This document shows, in pieces, positions 19,500-28,666 of a stretch of DNA of 52,098 bases. The notes below the pieces were generated by a model. The model searched no databases. It was not told the origin of the DNA and was given only the letters and a program-made list of their open reading frames with translations. Position 1 is the stretch's first letter; each line of letters starts with the position of its first letter. The stretch spans positions 1 through 52,098 of the forward strand of contig NZ_JAHPZO010000016.1 in NCBI RefSeq assembly GCF_019042655.1, in the 5' to 3' direction. The stretch comes from Planococcus sp. CP5-4_YE. Lineage in GTDB: Bacteria; Bacillota; Bacilli; Bacillales_A; Planococcaceae. The position numbers and the translations under genes are program-made.

Positions 19500-19739
19500 T
19501 TTGTCATCACCTTGGTAGCCACCGCCTCGCTTGGGGTTGAGCTTTCGCCATGAGCCAGAAAGAACACCTGTCTCTTGGTTTCGCTTCACCCTTAAGCGCG
19601 AGGGGCTTGGACATTTCGTTGAATCTAGTGAGTCAGATGGATTCGGTTTTGGATGGTTCGTCCACTTTTGGGTAAGTAGCTTAATTGGTTAAGCGAGTTG
19701 GGTCATGAAGTTTATGTGCGACGAGGTTCGTTCATTGTA
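19500..19739. repeat. Tandem 240-bp repeat, unit A
   Basis: This 240-bp unit aligns with the next 240 bp with few or no gaps. The best-conserved block, GCCTCGCTTGGGGTTG, occurs at 19522 and again at 19762. Shared downstream blocks are ATGAGCCAGAAA, CTGTCTC, a TTCACCCTT-like segment, GCGGCTTGG-like and AGATGG. Within the unit, CTCGCTTGGGGTTGAG pairs imperfectly with TTCACCCTTAAGCGCGAG, so a long hairpin is possible. There is no coding signal. Confidence 0.7.
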
Positions 19740-19979
19740 TTTTGCATCGCTTTGTTAGTCGCTGCCTCGCTTGGGGTTGGCCTTTCGCAATGAGCCAGAA
19801 ACCCGCTGTCTCATTGCTTCGGCTCACCCTTGTGCGCGTGGCGGCTTGGATATTTCATTGAAGTAAATAAGTAAGATGGTTCCGGTTTTGTATAACTCGT
19901 CTGCCTTTGAGTATGTCGCTTAGTTGGCAATGCATGTGCTGAACAAAATCAGTAAACTGGTCTACAGAGAAAAAGTGCA
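19740..19979. repeat. Tandem 240-bp repeat, unit B
   Basis: Second, diverged copy of the preceding unit. The inner hairpin is easier to see here: GGCCTTTCGCAATGAGCCAG pairs with CTCATTGCTTCGGCTCA, nested inside CTCGCTTGGGG...CACCCTTGTGCGCG. Covariation between the two copies could show whether the RNA or DNA structure is selected. Apart from these repeats and the palindrome further right, the 856 bp between argF and rqcP contain no gene that I can support. Confidence 0.7.
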
Positions 19980-20044
19980 CTTTATTTCTTCATTTGCTGA
20001 GTGGAGAGGATGACACAACTACTTACCAATCTAAATCTAGAGAT

Positions 20045-20165
20045 GAAGCGGAAACTGCTGACTCCTGGGGGATCGAGCGGGACTGGAGAGACAAATGTGT
20101 CGCGCTTTTTTGCGGCACATTGCTCGATGCCCGCCCCTAGGCAAGCGTCCGCCCGAAGCGCAATC
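20045..20165. repeat. GC-rich palindromic repeat element, second copy (inverted)
   Basis: Reads GACTCCTGGGGGATCGAGCG, then GACTGGAGAGAC; the centre AATGTGTCGCGC-TTTTTT-GCGGCACATT forms a hairpin, and CTCGATGCCCGCCCCTAGG closes the outer arm. It is a relative, in reverse orientation, of the element at 4060-4245 and of dispersed repeats I recall from other Bacillales. Non-coding. Confidence 0.6.
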
Positions 20166-20204
20166 TCCACCCGTAACTCTTACACGCCAAAAGTTGCACA
20201 GCAC

Positions 20205-20241
20205 AAAAAGAACCCAACCGCTAACCGGCTGGGTTCTTTTT
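20205..20241 (-). terminator. Rho-independent terminator of rqcP (bidirectional)
   Basis: AAAAAGAACCCAACCG-CTAA-CCGGCTGGGTTCTTTTT; a strong stem with T runs on both strands, 6 bp after the rqcP stop. Confidence 0.88.
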
Positions 20242-20247
20242 CATTCT

Positions 20248-20538
20248 TTATGCTTCGTCGTCCACAAAGCTCGGGTCTACTTTATCAAGCTTTTCTTCGT
20301 TCAGGATCGTGTACATTTCCGCGGTTTGTTCTTTGCGGACGTTTTCGCGCAATTGGTCGATGCGGGCAGTAACCACTTTTTGCCCGAAACGGATTTGCAG
20401 TTCGTCGCCTTCTTTGATGACGCTGCTCGCTTTTGCTTTATTGCCATTGACCAAAATGCGGCCTTGGTCGGCTACTTCTTTCGCCAAAGTGCGGCGCTTG
20501 ATCAAACGGGATACTTTCAGGAATTTATCGAGTCTCAT
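20248..20538 (-). CDS. rqcP: RNA-binding S4 domain protein RqcP (YabO)
   Basis: Ribosome-associated quality-control factor that in Bacillus cooperates with RqcH in C-terminal alanine tailing on stalled 50S subunits. The 96-aa protein is mostly an S4 domain (MRLDKFLKVSRLIKRRTLAK at 1-20, then QGRILVNGNKAKASSVIKEG). The start is the ATG at 20536-20538, with the upstream extension rejected for lack of similarity. It overlaps the end of yabN by 14 bp. The last gene of an mfd-yabM-yabN-rqcP chain. Confidence 0.93.
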   Translation of the reverse strand: MRLDKFLKVSRLIKRRTLAKEVADQGRILVNGNKAKASSVIKEGDELQIRFGQKVVTARIDQLRENVRKEQTAEMYTILNEEKLDKVDPSFVDDEA

Positions 20539-22003
20539 GATTTTCGTCCTCTCCATGTCCAGCTTTCGCTTCGTTCCAGAAGCTATCGAGCTGGTCTAAT
20601 GTGTAATCTGAAAATGTGCGGCCGTCTTCTTGTGCACGGCGTTCCACGTGCGAAAAGCGCATACGGAATTTGTGGTTGGCCTGGACCATCGCCTGTTCGG
20701 GCGACAAGCCGTAAAAACGTGCGATGTTGACGAGCGTGAACAACAAATCGCCGAATTCATCGAGCTGCTGGTCTTTGGAACCATTCGCCACTTCAACCTT
20801 GAACTCCTGCAATTCCTCTTCGAACTTCGCCCATGCACCGTCCGCGTCTTTCCACGTAAAGCCTGCTTTCGCCGCTTTCTTCTGGTAATTATACGAGGTC
20901 AAAAGCGACGAACTAAAGCGGTCCTGGCCATCGAGCAGCGATTCTCCTGCCGGTTTTTCCTGGTGTTTGATCGCTTGCCAATTATCGACCACTTCATCTG
21001 CCGACGCCACTTCCACATCGCTGAACACATGCGGATGACGGCGAATCATTTTATCACTAATGGCTTCTAGCACATCTTCGAGTTGGAAATAGCCGCTGTC
21101 TTGGCCGATTTGCGCGTGCAAGAATACTTGCAGCAGCACATCGCCGAGTTCTTCCGCGATAGCTTCGTCATCTTCCTCTTCGATCGCCTGCAGCAATTCG
21201 TGCGCTTCTTCGAGTAAATAAGGGCGCAGTGATTCATGTGTCTGCTCGCGGTCCCATGGGCAGCCTTCAGGACTGCGCAGTTTCGCGATAATCTCACGAA
21301 ATGTCTGCCATTCTTTCAAACGCTGCGTCTGCTCCGTTGCAGGCGGCACATAGACAGTCGTCAAATTATCGATTTCCGCCGAACGGTCGAGTTCGTGGAG
21401 CGGCACCGTACGCAGGCGCTCTGAAGTGGCCCCTGCGGCTGTAACAATCGTTACCGGGTAATCTTCCGGGTATTTCTCCATTAGCGACAGTTTCACTTCG
21501 GATGCGCTGAATTGGTCATACACTTGCGCGATCAAAATGTGTTCGGTCATATTCAACCGGTCGCTGTCGAGGCCGATGCCGTCGACCAGCTGGAAGCCTT
21601 CGATCGGATCGATGCGCAATGCACCGAATATGGCGTCCAAAAAGCTTTGCCCCCCGGCGATCGACAATTCACAGCGTCCTTGTTTTTCTGCTTCGATCAA
21701 AAATTGCACCGTCTGTTCCGCAACGAGCGGATGTCCCGGCACTGCGTAATAAACGGATGCGTTTTCCGCAAGCGCAATAAGCGTCTCGGCGATTTCCTTA
21801 TAAACCGGCGCAAAATCGTCATGCTTTTCGTAAATTGCATCAAAACTCTCGTAACGTAAGCCTTCTGTCTCCAGCTCTGTAACGACCGGGTGATCCGCTG
21901 TCCGCAAGTAAAGCGGGTCCGCCTCTTTCAAGGTACGGTATACGCCGAGCGGCAATTGCAGAAGATCCCCGGCGCCGAGGCCGAGTATATGAATGGTATG
22001 CAT
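20525..22003 (-). CDS. yabN: fused tetrapyrrole-methylase-like / MazG nucleotide pyrophosphohydrolase (YabN)
   Basis: A two-domain protein of 492 aa. The N-terminal TP-methylase fold (about 1-220) opens with IHILGLGAGDLLQLPLG and contains VYYAVPGHPLVAEQTV. The C-terminal MazG part has two MazG repeats; EEAHELLQAIEEEDDEAIAEELGDVL carries the metal-binding ExxE/ExxD residues. MazG domains hydrolyse non-canonical or excess NTPs; the methylase part has no known substrate. It sits 3 bp downstream of yabM, as in B. subtilis. Confidence 0.95.
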   Translation of the reverse strand: MHTIHILGLGAGDLLQLPLGVYRTLKEADPLYLRTADHPVVTELETEGLRYESFDAIYEKHDDFAPVYKEIAETLIALAENASVYYAVPGHPLVAEQTVQFLIEAEKQGRCELSIAGGQSFLDAIFGALRIDPIEGFQLVDGIGLDSDRLNMTEHILIAQVYDQFSASEVKLSLMEKYPEDYPVTIVTAAGATSERLRTVPLHELDRSAEIDNLTTVYVPPATEQTQRLKEWQTFREIIAKLRSPEGCPWDREQTHESLRPYLLEEAHELLQAIEEEDDEAIAEELGDVLLQVFLHAQIGQDSGYFQLEDVLEAISDKMIRRHPHVFSDVEVASADEVVDNWQAIKHQEKPAGESLLDGQDRFSSSLLTSYNYQKKAAKAGFTWKDADGAWAKFEEELQEFKVEVANGSKDQQLDEFGDLLFTLVNIARFYGLSPEQAMVQANHKFRMRFSHVERRAQEDGRTFSDYTLDQLDSFWNEAKAGHGEDENHETR

Positions 22004-22006
22004 TGT

Positions 22007-23587
22007 CTAACTCCTTTTCTTTCGTGGATTGAGCGCCAATTGCAACGCAGCCAGCCGGCGTCCGAACGGGATAATGTACCATTCCCTTTCGGTGATGATC
22101 CGTGATTTTGCCACCACCAGTAAAAACACGGCAGCGCCGAGCGGCACGGCGGTCAGTGTGATGAATACGGCTTCCCACCGACCGGACCATGGCAATAGCG
22201 GCACGATCACCACTACAAAGGCGTACACCGCGATCGTCATCGCCACGGACGCTGCCAGGAGCCAGCCATAAAAACGGGCGCGAGCAAATTGCAGCGGCCA
22301 AACTTTCTTAAAATACCGGATGAGCGCTGCCGCAATAAAGACCAAGCCAATATTGCCGGCAAGCGCTGCTCCGGTGATGCCGTACAGTGGCACGAGCAAT
22401 AAATTGCCAGCCAGTTTCAGAATCAAGCCGATAAACAATAACAGCGCCGGCACGCGGATTTTTCCGAAACCGTACAGAATCGCCGTCAGCACCAGCACAA
22501 GTGACATCGAAACGATTTGCCAATTAAAAACGATGAGTGCAACAGATCCGTCTGGGGTCTGGAATAAAGCTTCATTCACATAAGGCATAACCAGCGTCAA
22601 CCCGGCGGACGCGGCGACAGCAAACAACACCGACACACGCAAAGCCAGGCTCGCATAAAGTGCCGGGCTGCGGCCGCTTTTTTCCTGCATCGTATGTGCA
22701 ATAAGCGGCACGAGCGACAGCGTCAAAGAAGTCGCCAATAAAATCCCGAATTGCACGAGCGGTTGCGCACGATCGTAGATGCCTTTTTGTTCCATGGCGG
22801 CCTCTGTTCCGAGCGGCTGTTCGAGCAGACGATAGACAGTAAACGAATCGACAAGCTGAAACAGTACCAATAACAGCGAGCTCATACTGACGCTGAGACT
22901 CGTAACGAGCAGTTTCTTCGCCGTTCCACGGTGGAAAGTATCAATCGGACGCTCTCTTTGACTCCGATAAGAACGCCATAATAATAACACAGCCGCGAAT
23001 GCACCGGCCCCTGCCGCTGCGATGGCCACTTGCCCTGCCGCATAAAGCGACAATCCCGAGCTGACTGCAGCAAATGCGCCAATCAGAATGACTGCGACGC
23101 GCACTGCCTGTTCTGTGATTTGCGCAGTGGCGACCGGCGCCATATTGCCAGTTGCCTGAAGTCGGCCTTTCATAATCGCAAGCGGCGCCATGAAGACGAC
23201 CGCAAACGCACCCGCCCGCAGTAATCCGGCAAGCAAAGGGTCGCCCATCCAGCCCGCGAGCACGCCAGCACCCAAGTAAAGCACAGCAAACGCGGAAGCC
23301 GAAATGATGGCGATGAGCCAAAATGCAGCGCGCAAAATGCCTGCGTGCTCTATGTCCTGATACTCTGCCAATAATTTCGACACGGCGACTGCAAAACCGT
23401 AGGACGTCCAAATGCCGAAAATCGCAACAAATGGATACACTTGTTGATAAATATAAAAGCCCTCGTCACCGACCAGGTTCTGAAACGGCACCCGGTAAAC
23501 AGCGCTCAGCAGTTTGACGACAAATCCTGCGAGCGTAAGCAACGCGGCACCTTTCATGAAGTTGGCCATCGAATGTTGTGCCGTCAT
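22007..23587 (-). CDS. polysaccharide flippase-like membrane protein (YabM/SpoVB family)
   Basis: Multi-pass protein of the MVF/PST (Wzx-MurJ-SpoVB) superfamily with about 14 hydrophobic helices. It starts MTAQHSMANFMKGAALLTLA and carries the family N-terminal GDEGFYIYQQVYPF motif. It probably moves a lipid-linked glycan across the membrane; the substrate is unknown. The ATG at 23585-23587 is preferred over the upstream one at 23635, because the first 16 codons of the longer frame are the out-of-frame end of mfd. Gene position matches B. subtilis yabM, but the spoVT gene normally between mfd and yabM is absent. Confidence 0.88.
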   Translation of the reverse strand: MTAQHSMANFMKGAALLTLAGFVVKLLSAVYRVPFQNLVGDEGFYIYQQVYPFVAIFGIWTSYGFAVAVSKLLAEYQDIEHAGILRAAFWLIAIISASAFAVLYLGAGVLAGWMGDPLLAGLLRAGAFAVVFMAPLAIMKGRLQATGNMAPVATAQITEQAVRVAVILIGAFAAVSSGLSLYAAGQVAIAAAGAGAFAAVLLLWRSYRSQRERPIDTFHRGTAKKLLVTSLSVSMSSLLLVLFQLVDSFTVYRLLEQPLGTEAAMEQKGIYDRAQPLVQFGILLATSLTLSLVPLIAHTMQEKSGRSPALYASLALRVSVLFAVAASAGLTLVMPYVNEALFQTPDGSVALIVFNWQIVSMSLVLVLTAILYGFGKIRVPALLLFIGLILKLAGNLLLVPLYGITGAALAGNIGLVFIAAALIRYFKKVWPLQFARARFYGWLLAASVAMTIAVYAFVVVIVPLLPWSGRWEAVFITLTAVPLGAAVFLLVVAKSRIITEREWYIIPFGRRLAALQLALNPRKKRS

Positions 23588-23603
23588 CTGCCTCTGCCTC
23601 TCA

Positions 23604-26600
23604 TCACCCGACAGATGCTTCTTCCCTGACGGCATCCGCTAAAATCTCCATCATGCCTTCAAGCACGTCAAATGGATGGTGCTTGCCGGTCTTCTTGCCG
23701 TCGATAGTCAAAACGAGTGCCTGGCCGCTCATCGTAAAGCCGACTGCGCGCCCGTAGCTGCCGGAAGCTTCAACAACTTTTCCACCATCGATCGCTTCGG
23801 TTCCGGCATCGCTCAATTTGATCGTCACGCGATCGCCTTGCTGTTTGATCGAGTCGGCACCGGCAGCGCGCGCCCAGACTTTCATGCGGGCAATGCGCAG
23901 CAATTGTTCGGCTTCCATCGGCACATCACCGAAACGGTCGATCAATTCATCCTGCAAATCGCGCATTTCTTCTGCTGTTTCCATGTTTTTGACGCGCTTG
24001 TACATTTGAATCTTTTGGTAGCCATCAGCAATATAGCTGTCTGGAATATAGGCATCTTCTGCCAGCGAGATTTCCACTTCTGGCACGACTTCTTTCTTCA
24101 TGCCGGTTCGGCGTTCCTCGATTGCTTCTTCGAGCATTTGTGAATACAAATCGAAACCGACCGAATCGATAAAGCCGTGCTGCTGGGAGCCTAGCAAATT
24201 GCCCGCCCCGCGGATCGACAAATCGCGCATGGCGATTTTAAAGCCTGAGCCGAGTTCGGTAAATTCTTTGATCGCCATCAAGCGCTTTTCCGCAACATCG
24301 GTCAGCACTTTATCGCGCTGGTACATAAAATAGGCATAGGCCACGCGGCTCGAGCGCCCGACGCGCCCACGCAATTGATAAAGCTGCGACAAGCCCATGC
24401 GATCGGCATCATAGACGATGAGCGTGTTGACGTTCGGGATGTCGATGCCGGTTTCGATAATCGTTGTCGTCACTAAGACGTCGTACTCGCCGTCGAGAAA
24501 GCCGAGAATGATCGATTCGAGTTCGGTCTCAGACATCTGCCCGTGCGCATAGCCAACGCGAGCTTCCGGCACAAGTTGCTGGATCTCATCTACTTTGCGG
24601 CTCATATCGCTGACTCGGTTGTACAAATAAAACACTTGTCCTCCGCGCGCCATCTCGCGTTCGATTGCTTCCCGTACGAGCCCGCCGTTATTTTCCATAA
24701 CGTAGCTCTGTACCGGGAACCGATTGGCAGGCGGCGTCTCGATGACGGACAGGTCGCGCACGCCGATCATCGACATATGCAAAGTCCGTGGAATCGGCGT
24801 CGCGGTCAAGGTCAAGACATCGACCGTCGATTTCAGCTGCTTGATTTTCTCTTTATGGGTCACCCCGAAACGCTGCTCTTCATCGATGATTAACAAGCCG
24901 AGATCTTTATACACAACATCTTTCGATAAGATGCGGTGCGTGCCGACAACGACGTCGACCGAACCGTTCTTCAAGCCTTTAACCGTTTCAGTTTGCTGTT
25001 TTTTTGAACGGAAGCGGCTCATGAGGCCGACTTCCATCGGATAATCCTTGAAACGCTCGCTCATCGTTTCAAAATGCTGCTGAGCGAGAATGGTGGTCGG
25101 CACAAGGAACGCCACTTGCTTGCCGTCTAGCACCGCTTTGAACGCCGCTCGAATGGCGACTTCCGTTTTGCCGTAGCCGACATCGCCGCAGATCAAGCGG
25201 TCCATCGGGCGTTTTCTCTCCATGTCTTTTTTCACTTCGTCGATGGAGCGCAATTGGTCAGGCGTTTCCTCGTAAGGGAATTCCGTTTCGAATTGGCGCT
25301 GCATGTCCTGGTCTTCGCTGAACGTGAAGCCTTCAAGCGCTTCGCGTTCCGCATACAGCTTGATCAAGTCATCGGCGATATCCTGTACGGCGGCCGATAC
25401 TTTCGTGCGCGTTTTCTTCCATTCGACGCCGCCCATCTTATGGAGCTTCGGTTCTTTTTCTTCCGAGGCGATGTATTTCTGGACGAGGTCAATTTTGTCG
25501 ACCGGCACGAATAATTTATCATCGCCTTTATAGACGATGTGAAGATAATCTTTATGCACGCCGCCGCTTTCCAATGTCTCAATGCCGACAAAGCGTCCGA
25601 TGCCGTGATGGATATGGACGATGTAGTCACCCGGCTTGATTTCCGAATAGCTCTTGATGCGCTCAGCATTGGTCAATTTTTGTGCGCGGGTTTTTTTCTT
25701 CGGCTGCTTTTTGAACAATTCCGCATCGGTAATGACGGCCATGCGCTGCAGCGGCATTTCAAAGCCACTCGACAATTCGCCGTCGACGAGATAGGTTTTT
25801 CCATCTTGCACGATGGTTTTTTCGGTAATGATTTCCGCTTCCATCTCGTAATCTTCCAGCACGGAGCGGACTTTTTGCATACGCTCTTCGCCACTTGCTA
25901 CGACAAATACACGGAACTTGCCGAGCGTCCAGCGTTCCATTTCAGCTTGCAATAAATTCATCTGCCCGTGAAACGATTGCATCGGCTTGCAAGAATAAGC
26001 GAGTGATTTCTTAATCGTCACGAGCGGGAAAGTCCGCGTAAAGAGCGACAGGAAATTAGCCGGCTGTTGGAGTTTCGACAACACCTCACGGAACGGGTAC
26101 GCCAGCGGCACATCATGGAGGAACTTGCCTTCTTCAAGGAGCGACACCGTCCATTCCGCTTCTTCGCGCTCCAGCGTTTCAGTCATTTCCTGGATGCGCC
26201 CGAGCTCATCGAAAAACACGACGCCGTCTTCAGGGAAATAATCCCCGAGAAAAGCGGATTGCGAGTCGACCAAAGCGGCATATTTTGCCAGCTGTTCGGG
26301 CTCATCGCCGCTTCTGAGCGTATCGATGTCGTTTTGGATGTATTGAAGCATCAACTCTTTCGTATCGTCATCCTTGAGTTTTTTCAGACTCTCCGCCAAT
26401 TGGTCTTCGATGCGGTCCGCAAGCATTCGCTTCTGCCCTTCCGACAGGACCAATTCGACAGCCGGCAAAATGCACAGCGATTGAATCTTTTCCAGTGAGC
26501 GCTGGTCTTCTGCTGAAAACAAGCGGATGGAATCGACCTCCGTATCGAATAGTTCGATGCGTACTGGATGCTCAAAGTGCAACGGATAGACATCGAGAAT

Positions 26601-27137
26601 GCCGCCGCGCAGGGCAAATTCGCCAGGAGAAGTTACCATGGTCGTACGGGAATAGCCCATTGCGACAAGCTTTAATAGCCAACTTTCGGTGTCGAGTTCA
26701 TCGCCGTCCGCAACGCGCAAAGTCGCCCCGTCCCATTGTGCAGGAGATGGCAATAATTTACGTAAGCCGGAAACCGGCGTGACATAGATTCCTGTGCCGG
26801 TCGATTTCATATGGTCGAGCGTGTCGATGCGGTGGGCACGAAGTTCCGGCCCTGAAAACGCAATATCCGCAGCGATTGTTTCTTCTGCCGGGTACAACCG
26901 TACGCGCTGCTCTCCCATGAGCCTGACCAAATCGTCATAGACGCGTTGGGCATGCAGCAAGTTCGGTGTTACGACGAGCAGTGGTTTGTCTAGCTCTTCA
27001 TGAACCGTCTGGTAAAAAATCGGTCGCGCGCTGCCAGATAAGCCGGAGATCAACTGATGGTCCTGGCCTTTTTTCAGTTCGTTGATAAATGATTGAGTAT
27101 GGGAATCCCCTAAAAATGTCTGCAAAATGTGCTTCAT
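23604..27137 (-). CDS. mfd: transcription-repair coupling factor
   Basis: Removes RNA polymerase stalled at DNA lesions and recruits UvrA. The 1177-aa length equals the B. subtilis protein. The UvrB-homology region is N-terminal, and the CarD-like RNAP-interacting domain starts near KPGDYIVHIHHGIGRFVGIE. The helicase domains carry GDVGYGKTEVAIR (Walker A), DEEQRFG (Walker B) and TATPIPRTLHMSMIGVRDLS. A TRCF C-terminal domain ends the protein. It starts with ATG preceded by AAGGAGG, about 110 bp downstream of pth. The fin gene found between pth and mfd in Bacillus is missing. Confidence 0.98.
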   Translation of the reverse strand: MKHILQTFLGDSHTQSFINELKKGQDHQLISGLSGSARPIFYQTVHEELDKPLLVVTPNLLHAQRVYDDLVRLMGEQRVRLYPAEETIAADIAFSGPELRAHRIDTLDHMKSTGTGIYVTPVSGLRKLLPSPAQWDGATLRVADGDELDTESWLLKLVAMGYSRTTMVTSPGEFALRGGILDVYPLHFEHPVRIELFDTEVDSIRLFSAEDQRSLEKIQSLCILPAVELVLSEGQKRMLADRIEDQLAESLKKLKDDDTKELMLQYIQNDIDTLRSGDEPEQLAKYAALVDSQSAFLGDYFPEDGVVFFDELGRIQEMTETLEREEAEWTVSLLEEGKFLHDVPLAYPFREVLSKLQQPANFLSLFTRTFPLVTIKKSLAYSCKPMQSFHGQMNLLQAEMERWTLGKFRVFVVASGEERMQKVRSVLEDYEMEAEIITEKTIVQDGKTYLVDGELSSGFEMPLQRMAVITDAELFKKQPKKKTRAQKLTNAERIKSYSEIKPGDYIVHIHHGIGRFVGIETLESGGVHKDYLHIVYKGDDKLFVPVDKIDLVQKYIASEEKEPKLHKMGGVEWKKTRTKVSAAVQDIADDLIKLYAEREALEGFTFSEDQDMQRQFETEFPYEETPDQLRSIDEVKKDMERKRPMDRLICGDVGYGKTEVAIRAAFKAVLDGKQVAFLVPTTILAQQHFETMSERFKDYPMEVGLMSRFRSKKQQTETVKGLKNGSVDVVVGTHRILSKDVVYKDLGLLIIDEEQRFGVTHKEKIKQLKSTVDVLTLTATPIPRTLHMSMIGVRDLSVIETPPANRFPVQSYVMENNGGLVREAIEREMARGGQVFYLYNRVSDMSRKVDEIQQLVPEARVGYAHGQMSETELESIILGFLDGEYDVLVTTTIIETGIDIPNVNTLIVYDADRMGLSQLYQLRGRVGRSSRVAYAYFMYQRDKVLTDVAEKRLMAIKEFTELGSGFKIAMRDLSIRGAGNLLGSQQHGFIDSVGFDLYSQMLEEAIEERRTGMKKEVVPEVEISLAEDAYIPDSYIADGYQKIQMYKRVKNMETAEEMRDLQDELIDRFGDVPMEAEQLLRIARMKVWARAAGADSIKQQGDRVTIKLSDAGTEAIDGGKVVEASGSYGRAVGFTMSGQALVLTIDGKKTGKHHPFDVLEGMMEILADAVREEASVG

Positions 27138-27210
27138 GAAGATTCCTCCTTCCTGTCTAAAATAAAGTTGTTTACTGGCTATAGTACCCTTTTAAAAATG
27201 GTGGGAAACG

Positions 27211-27244
27211 GAAAAAAGCCTTGGACGCACGCATGCGCCAAAGC
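27211..27244 (-). terminator. Probable terminator of pth
   Basis: On the minus strand, CTTTGGCGCA-TGCG-TGCGTCCAAGG followed by CTTTTTTCC, directly after the pth stop. The stem contains G-U pairs and is moderately strong. Confidence 0.6.
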
Positions 27245-27246
27245 GA

Positions 27247-27807
27247 TTAACCGTTGTATTCATTCATGACTTCAACAAATGGTTTCGACAGCCAGTAATT
27301 GCACGCACCCGCACTTCTTACGACCGCCTCTTGCATCAATGGCTTTTCTTCAGCACTGAACTTAGCAAGTACGTAATCCGGCACTTTCATGCCTGCCGGT
27401 GGGCGGTTAATGCCGATGCGCATCCGGTTGAACTGCTGCGTGCCGAGATGCTGGATCAGCGACTTGATGCCATTATGCCCCCCTGCGCTGCCTTTTTGGC
27501 GCAGCCGGAGCTGGCCTGCCGGCAAATCCAAGTCATCATAGATGACCACAATATCTTCCGTATCGACGTTGTAATAATCCATCAAGGGGCCGATGCATTC
27601 GCCGGATAAGTTCATATAAGTAAGCGGCTTGACGAGCATCACTTTGCCTTCCGGGCGATGGACGACGGAATACATGCCCTTGAATTTAGATTGTGTCAGT
27701 GGCGCGTTCCAGTCTTTCGCCAACCGGTCGATTACGTGAAAGCCGATATTGTGGCGTGTTTCTTCATATGTCTTTCCTGGGTTCCCCAGGCCGATGATCA
27801 TTTTCAT
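27247..27807 (-). CDS. pth: peptidyl-tRNA hydrolase
   Basis: Recycles peptidyl-tRNAs released from stalled ribosomes; the gene is called spoVC in B. subtilis. The 186-aa protein starts [20 protein letters not shown] with the catalytic histidine at 19. It carries the second signature as [20 protein letters not shown] with GGHNGIKS. It follows ctc, as in Bacillus, and has an AAAGGAG ribosome site. Confidence 0.97.
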   Translation of the reverse strand: MKMIIGLGNPGKTYEETRHNIGFHVIDRLAKDWNAPLTQSKFKGMYSVVHRPEGKVMLVKPLTYMNLSGECIGPLMDYYNVDTEDIVVIYDDLDLPAGQLRLRQKGSAGGHNGIKSLIQHLGTQQFNRMRIGINRPPAGMKVPDYVLAKFSAEEKPLMQEAVVRSAGACNYWLSKPFVEVMNEYNG

Positions 27808-27866
27808 AGCAAACTCCTTTTATTTCTTCACTGCCTTTTATTTTAACATAATCTTCAACTATGCAA

Positions 27867-27900
27867 TAAAAACAGGGACTGCCTGTTGGCAGTCCCTGTC
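27867..27900 (-). terminator. Rho-independent terminator of ctc
   Basis: A 12-bp perfect stem ACAGGGACTGCC/GGCAGTCCCTGT with loop AACA and a T tract on the minus strand, about 17 bp downstream of the ctc stop. Confidence 0.92.
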
Positions 27901-27916
27901 TGGGCATTGTTGTAAG

Positions 27917-28570
27917 TTATTCTTTTTCTTCACCGGCAGCTTCGTCTTCGTTGTCGCCGATAACTTCAGGCTCTTCTTCGCCTTCGTCAGTTGTTTCAAG
28001 CTCTTCCAGCTCTTCTTCTGTACGTGGTGCAGTAACAGAGATCAACAGGAAGTCATCGTCGTTCAAGATTTCAAAGCTGAACTTGTCGCGAATGTCGCTG
28101 ACCGATACAGAGTCGCCGATTGCGAGCCCACTGATATCAACGTCAACTGAATCCGGAATATCACTCGGTTTGACGCGAATGTGTACTTCGCGGTTCGGCT
28201 GTGTGACCACGCCGCCTTCTTTTTCGCCTGGTGATTCGCCGATCAAGTGAACAGTTGCATCCACATCGATTTCCTCAGACATATTGATTGCCAGGAAGTC
28301 AACGTGCTTGAAGCTGCCTTTCAATGAATCCATTTGGTAATCGCTCAAGACGACGTTCGTGCTCTTGCCGCCGATTTCCAAGCTGATGACGCCATTACGT
28401 CCAGATTCACGCAAAGTTTTGATCAAGTCAATCTCAGACACCACAATCGGTGTTGTTTCCATTTTGTAACCGTATACGACGCCCGGCACATTGCCTTCGC
28501 CGCGCAAATCGGTCAATGCCGAATGCGGTTTTCCTGTTTCTCGTTTCGCTGCTGTCATTTTAGTAGCCAT
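27917..28570 (-). CDS. ctc: 50S ribosomal protein L25/general stress protein Ctc
   Basis: TL5/L25-family protein that binds 5S rRNA. At 217 aa it is the long form, with an N-terminal L25 domain (1-95) and a C-terminal beta domain (about 96-190). A highly acidic tail of Glu and Asp ends the protein. In B. subtilis, Ctc is made under SigB control and incorporated into ribosomes during stress; a SigB-like promoter is visible upstream here too. Confidence 0.95.
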   Translation of the reverse strand: MATKMTAAKRETGKPHSALTDLRGEGNVPGVVYGYKMETTPIVVSEIDLIKTLRESGRNGVISLEIGGKSTNVVLSDYQMDSLKGSFKHVDFLAINMSEEIDVDATVHLIGESPGEKEGGVVTQPNREVHIRVKPSDIPDSVDVDISGLAIGDSVSVSDIRDKFSFEILNDDDFLLISVTAPRTEEELEELETTDEGEEEPEVIGDNEDEAAGEEKE

Positions 28571-28611
28571 ATAATTTCAACCTCCAGTTATATTAAACGC
28601 ATAGTTTATAA

Positions 28612-28637
28612 CTACCCTGTTCATATCAAGCTAAAAC
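28612..28637 (-). promoter_or_regulatory. SigB-like promoter of ctc
   Basis: Minus-strand GTTTTA (28632-28637), 14-bp spacer, GGGTAG (28612-28617). Each hexamer differs by one base from the SigB consensus GTTTAA/GGGTAT, in the position where B. subtilis ctc has its SigB promoter. There is no comparable SigA pair in the 96-bp gap. Confidence 0.6.
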
Positions 28638-28666
28638 CTGGAAGACTCTGGCATATGCCAACACCA

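Noticed and set aside
19982..20372. Small open frames in both strands over 19982-20372
   Set aside because: They translate the palindromic repeat and the complement of rqcP; no conserved protein and no ribosome site.
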